Assembly (NCBI GenBank): GCA_009784825.1
Contig: WQXO01000017.1
Location: forward strand, 1 to 36,122
From: Oscillospiraceae bacterium
GTDB lineage: Bacteria > Bacillota > Clostridia > Oscillospirales > Ruminococcaceae
Direction of reading: 5' to 3'
Length of the DNA: 36,122 nucleotides
Positions 1 to 7,370 of the stretch are shown here, one piece after another; positions within the stretch are counted from its first letter, which is position 1, and each line of letters starts with the position of its first letter. Both the position numbers and the translations under genes were made by a program. The notes under the pieces are model-generated. The model worked only from the letters and a program-made list of their open reading frames with translations. It ran no database searches and was not told the origin of the DNA.

Positions 1-36
1 GGGTGTTTTATAAAGACGAGGTTTTTCTGGGTGGTG

Positions 37-86
37 GAAAAATCGTTTAAACGCTTTGGTGATTTTTCAAAAAAAAAAAAAAAAAA
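37..86. repeat. Inverted repeat abutting an 18-A homopolymer
   Basis: An 8-bp perfect inverted repeat (GAAAAATC at 37-44, GATTTTTC at 61-68) encloses the palindrome GTTTAAAC and is followed directly by 18 consecutive A residues (69-86). It is not a terminator for plus-strand transcription, because A rather than T follows the stem. No gene is visible in bases 1-149. Confidence 0.5.
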
Positions 87-149
87 CATGTCGTAATTAT
101 ATCTTTGTCACAAGGTTTGTTTAAAACCCTTCACTAAATTTACACAGCC

Positions 150-178
150 TTGACACGCTTGTGAAAATGTGCTATTAT
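150..178 (+). promoter_or_regulatory. Sigma-A-type promoter of the diguanylate cyclase gene
   Basis: TTGACA at 150-155 and TATTAT at 173-178 are separated by exactly 17 bp, an almost perfect vegetative promoter. Transcription should start near 185, leaving a leader of about 55 nt before the ATG at 239. Confidence 0.8.
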
Positions 179-238
179 GTATCGTGTATAAATATATTTA
201 TTTATAATAGAGCCCGGGATTATGATTGGAGAAAAGAT

Positions 239-1807
239 ATGGCAAAGAAAAACAGCAGCAATACCGGATTTTTAAAAAAGCTGATACCACTCAGCAGTCG
301 TAAAAAAATAATGATGTTGGTTATACCTGTTTGTGTTCTGCTTTCCATAGGGTTATACTTGACTACATTTTTGATTATGCAGATAGTTACCGCTGATAAT
401 ATCCGGACAAATAATGAGTTTAATGTCACTGTGAAAAGAGAGGCTGATACCCTGTTAGCCAGACAAGCACAGGATTATATGAATATGATTGCCCAAGAGC
501 AGGCACAAACATGCAAGTACATTCTCAGAACATCAACCGGCTCACCCGAGGAAACACTTGATGCAATTATAGACGTTCTTAACATACATGCAGAGGAAGA
601 GGATGAAGCGGACAAAGACCTTGCTCAGGATATGAAGCGGTTTTCTTTCATCATCAACCACAACGGTGAGTTTGTCGCTTATCCCGATGAAAATGCGTGG
701 TATATCGATGATGCAATCGGGTTGAAATTTTTAGAGATTTACAGAAACAGAGCGAGAGGCACAGCTGTAAGAGAGTTTGAAAACTTCGATACTCCCACAG
801 ATAAGACAAGGGTTGAGGTGTGCATGTCGTTCGCTGAAATAAGCGATGAGTATATATTAGTTTCTTGCGTTACTAAGGAGAAAGTCGAATCGAGAGCAGG
901 CGTTTTCCGCAGTAGAATGGACGTTTTAACAAGGAACAGAAACAGCAGTATAAATCAGACACAGATTGTTGTGCTTATCACCGCTCTTGTTATTGTTGCG
1001 GCTGCGGCTGTGGGGCTGACAATCGCTTTAGTAAAAACAATGCTGAAATATGTTGCTGTTCCTGCACACGATTTTATATTCGATATTAAGAAAACATTCG
1101 AGGAAATCGACGGACTTGATTTAGAGATTACTAAGGATACCGAGGACGAAATTGCCATTGCTCGTGATGCTTTGTTGAAACTCTCAAACGAGTTGAAGGA
1201 AAGCATGGACGATGTTCTGAAGCTGAGCGGGCTTACCGAAAAGTTCGAGAACTCTGCCAACTTCGATATGCTTACCGGAATTTACAATCGCCGCCGCTTT
1301 ATGGAGCTTGTTCCCAAGCACTTGGTTTTGGCAGGAAAGAAAAACGAGCCTACCTTCGTCATTATGCTTGACTTGGATAAGTTTAAGTTAGTCAATGATA
1401 CCTATGGTCATGCGGCAGGTGACGCTGTTCTTAAAACAATCGCCACAAGAGTTAAAGATACTGTTCGTCCTTATGACCTTTTCGGACGATACGGTGGTGA
1501 GGAATTCATCATGTTTATATCGGTTGCAGACGCTACTAACGCTGTTGGGTTCGCAGACCGTATCCGTGGCATTATCGAAGCTGCTCCTGTTGTGTTTGAA
1601 GACCTCACTATCCCGATTACTACAAGTATGGGTGTTGCACAGGCTTCCCCCGATGTCAGCTTTGAAGACGCTCAGAAGTATGCGGACGAAGCACTTTATA
1701 TGGCTAAGGAAAACGGCAGAAACAGAGTAGAGTTGTATATCGAGGGTGAGTCTAAGTCGGTGCTTAATGAAAAGCAAAAGGCGGCTAAGGAAGAAAAGAA
1801 AAAATAG
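239..1807 (+). CDS. Membrane-bound GGDEF diguanylate cyclase
   Basis: The protein (522 residues) should make cyclic di-GMP from two GTP at the inner face of the membrane. Membrane helices lie near residues 24-46 and 241-264. Between them is an extracytoplasmic region of about 195 residues, probably a Cache-like sensor (inference; ligand unknown). A HAMP-like helical linker leads to a GGDEF domain near 350-510. The active-site signature is GGEEF (419-423). An RxxD inhibitory site (RPYD, 410-413) sits exactly five residues before it, so the enzyme is predicted active and subject to product inhibition. The C-terminal tail is Lys/Glu-rich. I chose the ATG at 239 because GGAG lies 7 nt upstream; an in-frame GTG at 161 falls between the -35 and -10 boxes and cannot be in the mRNA. 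It appears monocistronic, with its own promoter and a hairpin after the stop. Confidence 0.92.
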   Translation: MAKKNSSNTGFLKKLIPLSSRKKIMMLVIPVCVLLSIGLYLTTFLIMQIVTADNIRTNNEFNVTVKREADTLLARQAQDYMNMIAQEQAQTCKYILRTSTGSPEETLDAIIDVLNIHAEEEDEADKDLAQDMKRFSFIINHNGEFVAYPDENAWYIDDAIGLKFLEIYRNRARGTAVREFENFDTPTDKTRVEVCMSFAEISDEYILVSCVTKEKVESRAGVFRSRMDVLTRNRNSSINQTQIVVLITALVIVAAAAVGLTIALVKTMLKYVAVPAHDFIFDIKKTFEEIDGLDLEITKDTEDEIAIARDALLKLSNELKESMDDVLKLSGLTEKFENSANFDMLTGIYNRRRFMELVPKHLVLAGKKNEPTFVIMLDLDKFKLVNDTYGHAAGDAVLKTIATRVKDTVRPYDLFGRYGGEEFIMFISVADATNAVGFADRIRGIIEAAPVVFEDLTIPITTSMGVAQASPDVSFEDAQKYADEALYMAKENGRNRVELYIEGESKSVLNEKQKAAKEEKKK

Positions 1808-1820
1808 ATAAACAGTTATG

Positions 1821-1854
1821 AGGGGGGATGGAAACATCACCCCTTACCGATTTT
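1821..1854 (+). terminator. Probable weak terminator after the diguanylate cyclase gene
   Basis: A 10-bp stem with one mismatch (arms 1821-1830 and 1835-1844) closes on a GAAA loop 13 nt after the stop codon. Only four T residues (1851-1854) follow, 6 nt beyond the stem, so termination may be incomplete. Confidence 0.5.
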
Positions 1855-1866
1855 ACATAAAAAATG

Positions 1867-1895
1867 TTGACAAAACAGAATTTATGTGTTATAAT
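1867..1895 (+). promoter_or_regulatory. Perfect consensus sigma-A promoter
   Basis: TTGACA at 1867-1872 and TATAAT at 1890-1895 with a 17-bp spacer match the vegetative consensus at every position. It drives the SCP2-like gene (ATG at 1931), whose SD-like AAAGGA is at 1914-1919. It may also feed the glutamine synthetase gene downstream. Confidence 0.88.
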
Positions 1896-1930
1896 ACAAT
1901 CCAATAATTACCGAAAGGAAAAATTTAATA

Positions 1931-2428
1931 ATGACATACGAAAAAACATTTGACGGTATCAAAAAAACATTGATGAAAGCCGACACATCCGGGCTTGACC
2001 GTGACTTCGCTCTCCAATGCAACATTCAAGGCGAGGGAGAGGGTTCGTTTTATATTGCATTTAAAGAAGGCGTGTTCAGCGTTGAGCCTTATGACTATAA
2101 GGATAACGATGCACAATTATATGCAAGCGGCGACACTTTCTCGAAAATGCTGTCCGGTAAGTTAGACGGCGGTAAAGCGTTTGAGCAGGGATTGCTCGGT
2201 TTCGACGGTGATGTTGAGGCGGTTCTCATGCTTAAAAAATTGAAGAAGCCTGCGACAGAGAAAAAAGCACCCGCAGCTAAGAAAGCTGCTCCGGCTAAAA
2301 AAGCCGCTCCGGCTAAAAAAAGCACTAACGCAGCTAAAGCTACTGCTGCTAAACCTGCAGTTAAGAAAAGCGATGTAGCTAAAGCTACTGCGGCTCCTGC
2401 AAAAGAAGAAACAAAAACCGAGAAATAA
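1931..2428 (+). CDS. SCP2 sterol-carrier-fold protein with Ala/Lys-rich histone-H1-like tail
   Basis: Residues about 5-100 fit the SCP2 lipid-carrier fold: the stretch GDTFSKMLSGKLDGGKAFEQ and the following GFDGD are typical of the family, which binds hydrophobic ligands. From about residue 103 to the end (165) the sequence is almost wholly Ala, Lys and Pro with repeated KKAAPAK-like units, resembling bacterial histone-H1-like tails. The tail is strongly basic and probably disordered; it could bind nucleic acid or acidic surfaces (inference). There is no signal peptide or membrane segment, so it should be cytosolic. The promoter is a perfect consensus, which suggests strong expression. The gene ends in a hairpin just before glutamine synthetase. 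The physiological ligand is unknown. Confidence 0.72.
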   Translation: MTYEKTFDGIKKTLMKADTSGLDRDFALQCNIQGEGEGSFYIAFKEGVFSVEPYDYKDNDAQLYASGDTFSKMLSGKLDGGKAFEQGLLGFDGDVEAVLMLKKLKKPATEKKAPAAKKAAPAKKAAPAKKSTNAAKATAAKPAVKKSDVAKATAAPAKEETKTEK

Positions 2429-2433
2429 AAATC

Positions 2434-2463
2434 ATGGCAGCCAACCTCGGCTGCCATATTTTA
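2434..2463 (+). terminator. Hairpin terminator, possibly leaky, between the SCP2-like gene and glnA
   Basis: A perfect 9-bp stem (ATGGCAGCC at 2434-2442, complement at 2449-2457, 6-nt loop) is followed by ATTTTA. The U-tract is short. No promoter is visible in the 30 nt left before glnA, so some read-through is likely. Confidence 0.65.
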
Positions 2464-2486
2464 CATATTCAAAAACGGGAGGCAAT

Positions 2487-3917
2487 ATGTTTAAAACATT
2501 GGACGAGGCTGTAATCTTCTGTGAAGAAAATGATATTCAAATGGTTGATTTTATGATGCTCGATATTAACGGGCGGCAAAAGCATTTAACCATTCCTGTG
2601 GGCAGGTTGGACGAAAGCCTTATGTGGGACGGGATAGGCTTCGATGCGTCGAATTATGGATTTGCTCCTGTCGAAAGCAGTGATATGGTGTTCATTCCCG
2701 ATTTATCGACGGCGTATGTTGACCCGTTCGCTGAGGTTCCTACGCTGGCTGTGATTGGTGACGTTTATGTGATTGCACTTCCCGAGAATCAACGGTTCGA
2801 CCAAGACCCCAGAAACGTCGCTGTTCATGCTGAGGAATATCTCATTTCTACCGGAATTGCAGACGAGTTTCGCATTGGCCCTGAATTCGAGTTTCATGTG
2901 TTTGACCATGTGAGTTATGAAAACTTGCCTAATTCTGTGAAGTTTAAAATAGACGTTGAACAGGCTGAGTGGAATATGGGCGACGGCGAGTTTAACCTCG
3001 GTTATAAAATTCCGAAGAAGTCCGGGTATCACGCCGCACCTCCCCTTGACAGGCTTCACGGGTTCAGGAGTAGGGTTGCTGTTCTTATGGAGGAGATGGG
3101 GATTGCTGTTAAGTATCACCATCATGAGGTGGGAGGTCCGGGGCAGATTGAGCTTGAGGTGGAGTTCGGCGGGCTTCGTGAAATGGCAGACAAGACAATG
3201 ATGACCAAGTATTTAGTGAAAAATCAAGCGGTCAGTGAGGGGAGAACTGCCACGTTTATGCCCAAGCCCATGTTCGGGGAGGCGGGCAATGGTATGCATG
3301 TTCATATGCATTTGTTCAAAAACGGCGAACCCTTGTTCTATGACGAGGGTGGGTATTCGCAGTTGAGTGAGCTTGCCCATTGGTTCATGGGCGGACTGTT
3401 AAAGCATGCACGGGCGTTATGTGCGTTCACCAACCCGTCCACCAATTCGTATAAGCGGTTGGTTCCGGGATATGAAGCACCTGTTACTATTGGATATGCC
3501 ACTTCTAACAGGAGCTCGGTTATTCGTATTCCCGCTTATGCGAAAGACCCCGACAAAAAGCGGTTCGAGCTTCGCAATCCCGACGCAACCTGTAACCCGT
3601 ATTACGCTTATTCGGCGATATTGATGGCGGGGATTGACGGGGTTATTAATGAAATTAATCCTTCTGATGAAGGATTTGGACCTTATGATTTTAACTTATA
3701 CGATATTTCCGAGGAGGAAAAGGCGAAGATTACACAGCTGCCTCGCACTCTTGACGAGGCTTTGGACGCTTTAGAGGCGGATTGCGATTTCTTAAAAGCC
3801 GGTAATGTGTTCCCCGAAAAGCTGATTGAAATATGGATAAAGAAACGTCGTGAGGATGCGGCAAGGTATAATACGATTGTGCAGCCGATAGAATACGAAA
3901 TGTATTACGATTTATAG
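2487..3917 (+). CDS. glnA: Type I glutamine synthetase
   Basis: Cytosolic enzyme joining ammonia to glutamate with ATP. The 476-residue protein carries all type I signatures: the acidic metal-binding run GPEFEF, the HHEVGGPGQIELE block, the ATP-site run NPSTNSYKRLVPGYEAPV, and RFELRNPD. Several traits look like the long GSI-beta class of proteobacteria rather than the roughly 444-residue Bacillus enzyme: the length, the ending EMYYDL (E. coli ends ELYYSV) and NLYDISEEE around Tyr405, which aligns with the adenylylated Tyr397 of E. coli. No adenylyltransferase gene is in the window, so covalent control is unproven. GGGAGG lies just upstream of the ATG. The gene follows a hairpin with no visible promoter of its own and precedes the DUF975 gene by 26 nt. 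Confidence 0.95.
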   Translation: MFKTLDEAVIFCEENDIQMVDFMMLDINGRQKHLTIPVGRLDESLMWDGIGFDASNYGFAPVESSDMVFIPDLSTAYVDPFAEVPTLAVIGDVYVIALPENQRFDQDPRNVAVHAEEYLISTGIADEFRIGPEFEFHVFDHVSYENLPNSVKFKIDVEQAEWNMGDGEFNLGYKIPKKSGYHAAPPLDRLHGFRSRVAVLMEEMGIAVKYHHHEVGGPGQIELEVEFGGLREMADKTMMTKYLVKNQAVSEGRTATFMPKPMFGEAGNGMHVHMHLFKNGEPLFYDEGGYSQLSELAHWFMGGLLKHARALCAFTNPSTNSYKRLVPGYEAPVTIGYATSNRSSVIRIPAYAKDPDKKRFELRNPDATCNPYYAYSAILMAGIDGVINEINPSDEGFGPYDFNLYDISEEEKAKITQLPRTLDEALDALEADCDFLKAGNVFPEKLIEIWIKKRREDAARYNTIVQPIEYEMYYDL

Positions 3918-3943
3918 ATATTAAAAGAAAGGGTATATGATTT

Positions 3944-4672
3944 ATGTGGACGATAGGACAACTTAAGGAAGCGGCTAAGACTGATTTAAGCACATCATAC
4001 TGGCTTTCGTTTTTGGTGTGTTTTGTTGCAGGGCTTTTAATGGGGGGCAGCGGCAGTTTAAATATCGGTTTTCCGGGGTTTCCGATTGCCCCGGAAGGCG
4101 GTATGTCGTTTGATTCACTCACGTTATTGGATATTACAGTTTTTATAGCGGTATTCGGAGCGGTATTTTTATTCTTCCTGATTACGTCTGCGATTTCTGT
4201 TGCTGTTACCGCATTTGTCAGCAATCCCATTTTAGTGGGGAAGTGCCGCTATTTCGTTTATATGGACGCAACCGGTCGGAGATTTGAAACGCTGTTTTCT
4301 TCATTTGTAAAAGGAAACGGGTATATGTCTGTTGTTAAAGCCATGATATTGAGAGATTTGTTCGTTTTCTTGTGGACGCTTTTATTAATAATTCCGGGTA
4401 TTGTGAAGTCCTATTCTTATAAAATGGTGCCGTATATCCTCAGCGAGTATCCGAATATGCATTGGAAAGAGGCACTCAGATTAAGCAAGGAAATGACCGA
4501 CGGCGAAAAATGGAATATGTTTGTGTTGGATTTGTCGTTCCTCGGGTGGTGGATATTAGGGGTGATGGCTTTTGGTATCGGGGTGATATTCGTCCAACCG
4601 TATTATGAGGCGACGTGGGTTCAGTTTTATTTGATGATTAGATATAAGGCGAACAGGTTTCCTGTTAATTAG
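3944..4672 (+). CDS. DUF975 family integral membrane protein
   Basis: A 242-residue polytopic membrane protein of the DUF975 family, whose function is not established. The N-terminus (MWTIGQLKEAAKTDLSTSYW) is the family's usual short amphipathic lead-in. Hydrophobic segments lie near 19-35, 60-95 (long enough for two helices), about 143-158 and about 200-232. The loop LSEYPNMHWKEALRLSKEMT is a conserved cytoplasmic element. GAAAGGG lies upstream; another ATG 7 nt earlier is out of frame. The stop codon is part of the AGGAG ribosome site of lysA, so the two genes are very likely co-transcribed. Nothing here indicates a substrate. Confidence 0.82.
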   Translation: MWTIGQLKEAAKTDLSTSYWLSFLVCFVAGLLMGGSGSLNIGFPGFPIAPEGGMSFDSLTLLDITVFIAVFGAVFLFFLITSAISVAVTAFVSNPILVGKCRYFVYMDATGRRFETLFSSFVKGNGYMSVVKAMILRDLFVFLWTLLLIIPGIVKSYSYKMVPYILSEYPNMHWKEALRLSKEMTDGEKWNMFVLDLSFLGWWILGVMAFGIGVIFVQPYYEATWVQFYLMIRYKANRFPVN

Positions 4673-4680
4673 GAGAAAAT

Positions 4681-5928
4681 ATGATAAAGAAAACATTTGT
4701 TACTAAGCAACAACTTGAGAAAATAACTTCCGAATTTCCAACTCCATATCATCTTTATGATGAACGAGGGATAAGAGAGACTGCTCGTTTGATGAATAAG
4801 GCGTTCGAGTGGAATAAGGGGTTTCGGGAATATTTCGCTGTTAAGGCGACACCTAACCCGACTATACTGAAAATCCTCATGGAGGAGGGTTGCGGGTTGG
4901 ATTGTTCGTCGTATACCGAGTTATTATTGGCCGATAAGGTCGGGGCGAAAGGACATGATGTAATCTTCAGCTCGAACCAGACACCTGATGAGGATTTTCT
5001 GCTTGCCGATAAATTAGGGGCAATAATAAACCTCGATGATTTTACGCATATTGAAATTCTTGATAAATTATGCGGTATTCCTCAAACTATCTTCTGCCGA
5101 TATAACCCGGGCGGCGATTTCAAAATAAGCGAGAGCGGCAATGTTATGGACGTTCCGGGCGACGCTAAGTATGGCTTTACGAAAGAACAGCTTATCGAGG
5201 GGTATGTGTTATTAAAAAGCAAGGGTGCGAGGAAGTTCGGGATTCATGCGTTTTTAGCGAGTAATACCAAGACTAATGAATATTACCCTGTTCTTGCGAA
5301 AATGCTGTTCGAGGTAGTTGTCGAGATTAAAGAGAAAACCGGAATTTCGCTGAGTTATGTCAACCTTTCGGGGGGGGTGGGGATAAATTATCACCCTGAT
5401 GAAACGCCGAATGATATTATGGTAATCGGTCAAGGGGTTAGGGAAGCGTTTGAGGAGGTTCTTGTTCCGGCGGGGTTAGGCGAGGTTGCGATATTCACCG
5501 AGTTGGGCAGGTTTATGTTAGCACCGCACGGCTGCCTTGTCACCCGTGTTATTCGGGAGAAGCATATTTATAAAGAATACATCGGTGTGGACGCTTGTGC
5601 CGCTAATTTAATGAGACCCGCAATGTATAAGTCATATCACCATATTACTGTGGCAGGCAAAGACAATCTGCCTTGTGACAGTATGTATGACGTTGTCGGT
5701 GGTTTATGCGAGAACAATGACAAGTTTGCGATTGACAGAATGTTACCGAAAATCGAAATAGGGGATTTGTTAATCATTCACGATACCGGGGCACACGGGT
5801 TCAGCATGGGGTATAATTATAACGGTAAGCTGCGTTCTAAGGAGGTGCTGTTATGCGAAAACGGCGAGGTAAAACAAATTAGGCGGGCGGAAACGCCTGA
5901 GGATTATTTTGCTACGTTGGAATTTTGA
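4681..5928 (+). CDS. lysA: Diaminopimelate decarboxylase
   Basis: Last step of lysine synthesis: decarboxylates meso-diaminopimelate to L-lysine using PLP. The 415-residue protein has the alanine-racemase-type barrel with the PLP lysine at Lys55 in YFAVKATPNP, a glycine-rich phosphate loop (NLSGGVGINY), and the C-terminal substrate motif GGLCENND (Cys about 343), where many family members have CESGD. Lys55 and this cysteine mark it as an active fold type III decarboxylase. The closest reading is DAP decarboxylase; another amino-acid decarboxylase of the same family is less likely because asd, dapA and dapB are in the same window. AGGAG overlaps the stop of the preceding gene. Confidence 0.9.
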   Translation: MIKKTFVTKQQLEKITSEFPTPYHLYDERGIRETARLMNKAFEWNKGFREYFAVKATPNPTILKILMEEGCGLDCSSYTELLLADKVGAKGHDVIFSSNQTPDEDFLLADKLGAIINLDDFTHIEILDKLCGIPQTIFCRYNPGGDFKISESGNVMDVPGDAKYGFTKEQLIEGYVLLKSKGARKFGIHAFLASNTKTNEYYPVLAKMLFEVVVEIKEKTGISLSYVNLSGGVGINYHPDETPNDIMVIGQGVREAFEEVLVPAGLGEVAIFTELGRFMLAPHGCLVTRVIREKHIYKEYIGVDACAANLMRPAMYKSYHHITVAGKDNLPCDSMYDVVGGLCENNDKFAIDRMLPKIEIGDLLIIHDTGAHGFSMGYNYNGKLRSKEVLLCENGEVKQIRRAETPEDYFATLEF

Positions 5929-5954
5929 GAAGTGGGGTGTAGATTTATGCCTTT

Positions 5955-6000
5955 ACCAAAACCACCCCGCCCTTCGGGCACCCCTCCACGGAGGGGAATT
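5955..6000. repeat. Dispersed double-hairpin repeat, copy A
   Basis: About 46 bp containing two adjacent small hairpins: GCCC-TTC-GGGC and CCCCTCC-AC-GGAGGGG, preceded by an ACCAAAACCACCCC lead. A near-identical copy lies at 11631-11672 in the same orientation. It sits between lysA and ilvE; transcription probably crosses it. Function unknown; it looks like a non-coding intergenic repeat. Confidence 0.8.
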
Positions 6001-6049
6001 GTCCGCTTCAAATTTGAAAGAAGTTTTAAAATAGAAAGGACGACTAAAA

Positions 6050-7123
6050 ATGAACATTACAATTAACAAGACAACTACACCAAAAGCAAAACCGACTGAT
6101 GAAACACAATTAGGGTTCGGGAGGATTTTCTCTGACCATATGTTCGTCATGGAATATGATGAGGGTCAGTGGCATAGTCCGAGGATTGAACCGTTCGCTG
6201 ATTTGTCAATATCTCCTGCGGCGATGGTTCTGCATTACGGGCAGGAAATTTTCGAGGGTATGAAAGCCTATCGCACTCCCGAGAATAAGATTCAATTATT
6301 CCGCCCTGAAGAAAACTTCAAAAGAATGAATATTTCGGCACAGCGTTCTGTAATTCCGGAAGTTCCCGTTGAGGATTCTTTACAGGCGTTGGAGGAGCTT
6401 ATTAAAATTGACCATGAGTGGATTCCTAAGGCGGAGGGAGCGTCGCTTTATATTCGACCGTTTATATTCGCCGCTGACCCGTTTATCGGGGTTCGCCCGT
6501 CGAACAAGTATTATTATATTATATTCACCTCGCCTGTGGGAGCGTATTATTCAACGGGGCTTAACCCTGTGAGCATTTATGTTGAGGAAAATTATGTTCG
6601 TGCGGTAAAAGGTGGCATGGGTTATGCAAAGGCGGGTGGCAATTATGCGGCGTCGCTGTTAGGGCAAAAGGAGGCACAGGCTCAAAAGTTCGAGCAGGTG
6701 TTATGGCTTGACGGGGTTGAACGAAAGTATATCGAAGAAGTCGGTGCGATGAACGTGTTCTTCATTATCGACAATGAAGTGATTACCCCGGAATTAAGCG
6801 GTTCGATATTACCGGGGATTACGAGAATGTCGGTGATTGAGTTATGCCGTAAGTGGGGCATGAAAGTCACCGAGAGAAAACTGTCCGCTGATGAGGTTTT
6901 CGATGCGTATGACAAGGGTGTCTTAAACGAGGTATTCGGGACGGGGACTGCGGCGGTTGTTTCCCCTGTGGGTGTTCTGAAAAGGGGTGAGCGGGTTATT
7001 ACCATTAATGATAAGAAAATCGGTGATGTTTCGCAAAGGTTATACGATACGCTGACCGGTATTCAATACGGAAGAATTGCTGATGATATGAAATGGACAA
7101 AACAATTAATAATTAATAATTAA
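6050..7123 (+). CDS. ilvE: Branched-chain-amino-acid aminotransferase
   Basis: Transfers the amino group between glutamate and the keto acids of leucine, isoleucine and valine (PLP fold type IV). The 357-residue length and the block KGGMGYAKAGGNYAASLLGQ place it in the long bacterial BCAT subgroup; the lysine of GYAKAGG carries PLP. GQEIFEGMKAY and FGTGTAAVVSPVG are further family signatures. AGAAAGGA lies upstream. The last six codons (QLIINN) and the stop are written by the AT-rich heptamer array that precedes the 75-bp tandem repeat, so the original C-terminus was probably altered by repeat invasion. The catalytic domain is complete. Confidence 0.93.
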   Translation: MNITINKTTTPKAKPTDETQLGFGRIFSDHMFVMEYDEGQWHSPRIEPFADLSISPAAMVLHYGQEIFEGMKAYRTPENKIQLFRPEENFKRMNISAQRSVIPEVPVEDSLQALEELIKIDHEWIPKAEGASLYIRPFIFAADPFIGVRPSNKYYYIIFTSPVGAYYSTGLNPVSIYVEENYVRAVKGGMGYAKAGGNYAASLLGQKEAQAQKFEQVLWLDGVERKYIEEVGAMNVFFIIDNEVITPELSGSILPGITRMSVIELCRKWGMKVTERKLSADEVFDAYDKGVLNEVFGTGTAAVVSPVGVLKRGERVITINDKKIGDVSQRLYDTLTGIQYGRIADDMKWTKQLIINN

Positions 7124-7130
7124 CAATTAA

Positions 7131-7325
7131 TAATGAGAATATTTAAATCCGTCTGCGAAGCAGACACAACCATTAATTAATTAATAATTAACAATTAATA
7201 ATTAATAATGAGAATATTTAAATCCGTCTGCGAAGCAGACACAACCATTAATTAATTAATAATTAACAATTAACAATTAATAATGAGAATATTTAAATCC
7301 GTCTGCGAAGCAGACACAACCATTA
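7131..7325. repeat. 75-bp tandem repeat, three copies, with flanking heptamer arrays
   Basis: Units begin at 7131, 7206 and 7281. The first two are full 75-bp units differing at one base; the third diverges after about 44 bp. Each has a core with a 6-bp hairpin (GTCTGC-GAA-GCAGAC) and AT-rich arms made of 7-bp steps (AACAATT/AATAATT). Heptamer steps also precede the first unit (7101-7130), and inverted ones follow the third (about 7324-7355). No coding potential. It fills most of the 247-bp gap between ilvE and the DUF1576 gene. Confidence 0.9.
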
Positions 7326-7370
7326 TTAATTATTAATTATTCATTAATAATTAAAGAGCGGAGATGATTG

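Noticed and set aside
161-238. Upstream GTG start for the diguanylate cyclase
   Set aside because: The codon lies between the -35 and -10 boxes of the promoter, so it is not transcribed; the ATG at 239 has a good ribosome site.
1388-1840. 150-residue minus-strand frame in the GGDEF region
   Set aside because: It is antisense to the most conserved part of the cyclase, with no promoter or ribosome site and unnatural composition.
2095-2457. Alanine-rich minus-strand frame opposite the SCP2-like gene
   Set aside because: It is the shadow of the AAR/GCN-rich tail codons; no ribosome site, and it crosses the terminator.
3730-4230. 166-residue minus-strand frame across glnA and the DUF975 gene
   Set aside because: It spans two well-supported plus-strand genes and their junction; a shadow.
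7131-7325. CRISPR-like array
   Set aside because: The units are contiguous and nearly identical along their whole 75 bp; there are no unique spacers and no cas genes.
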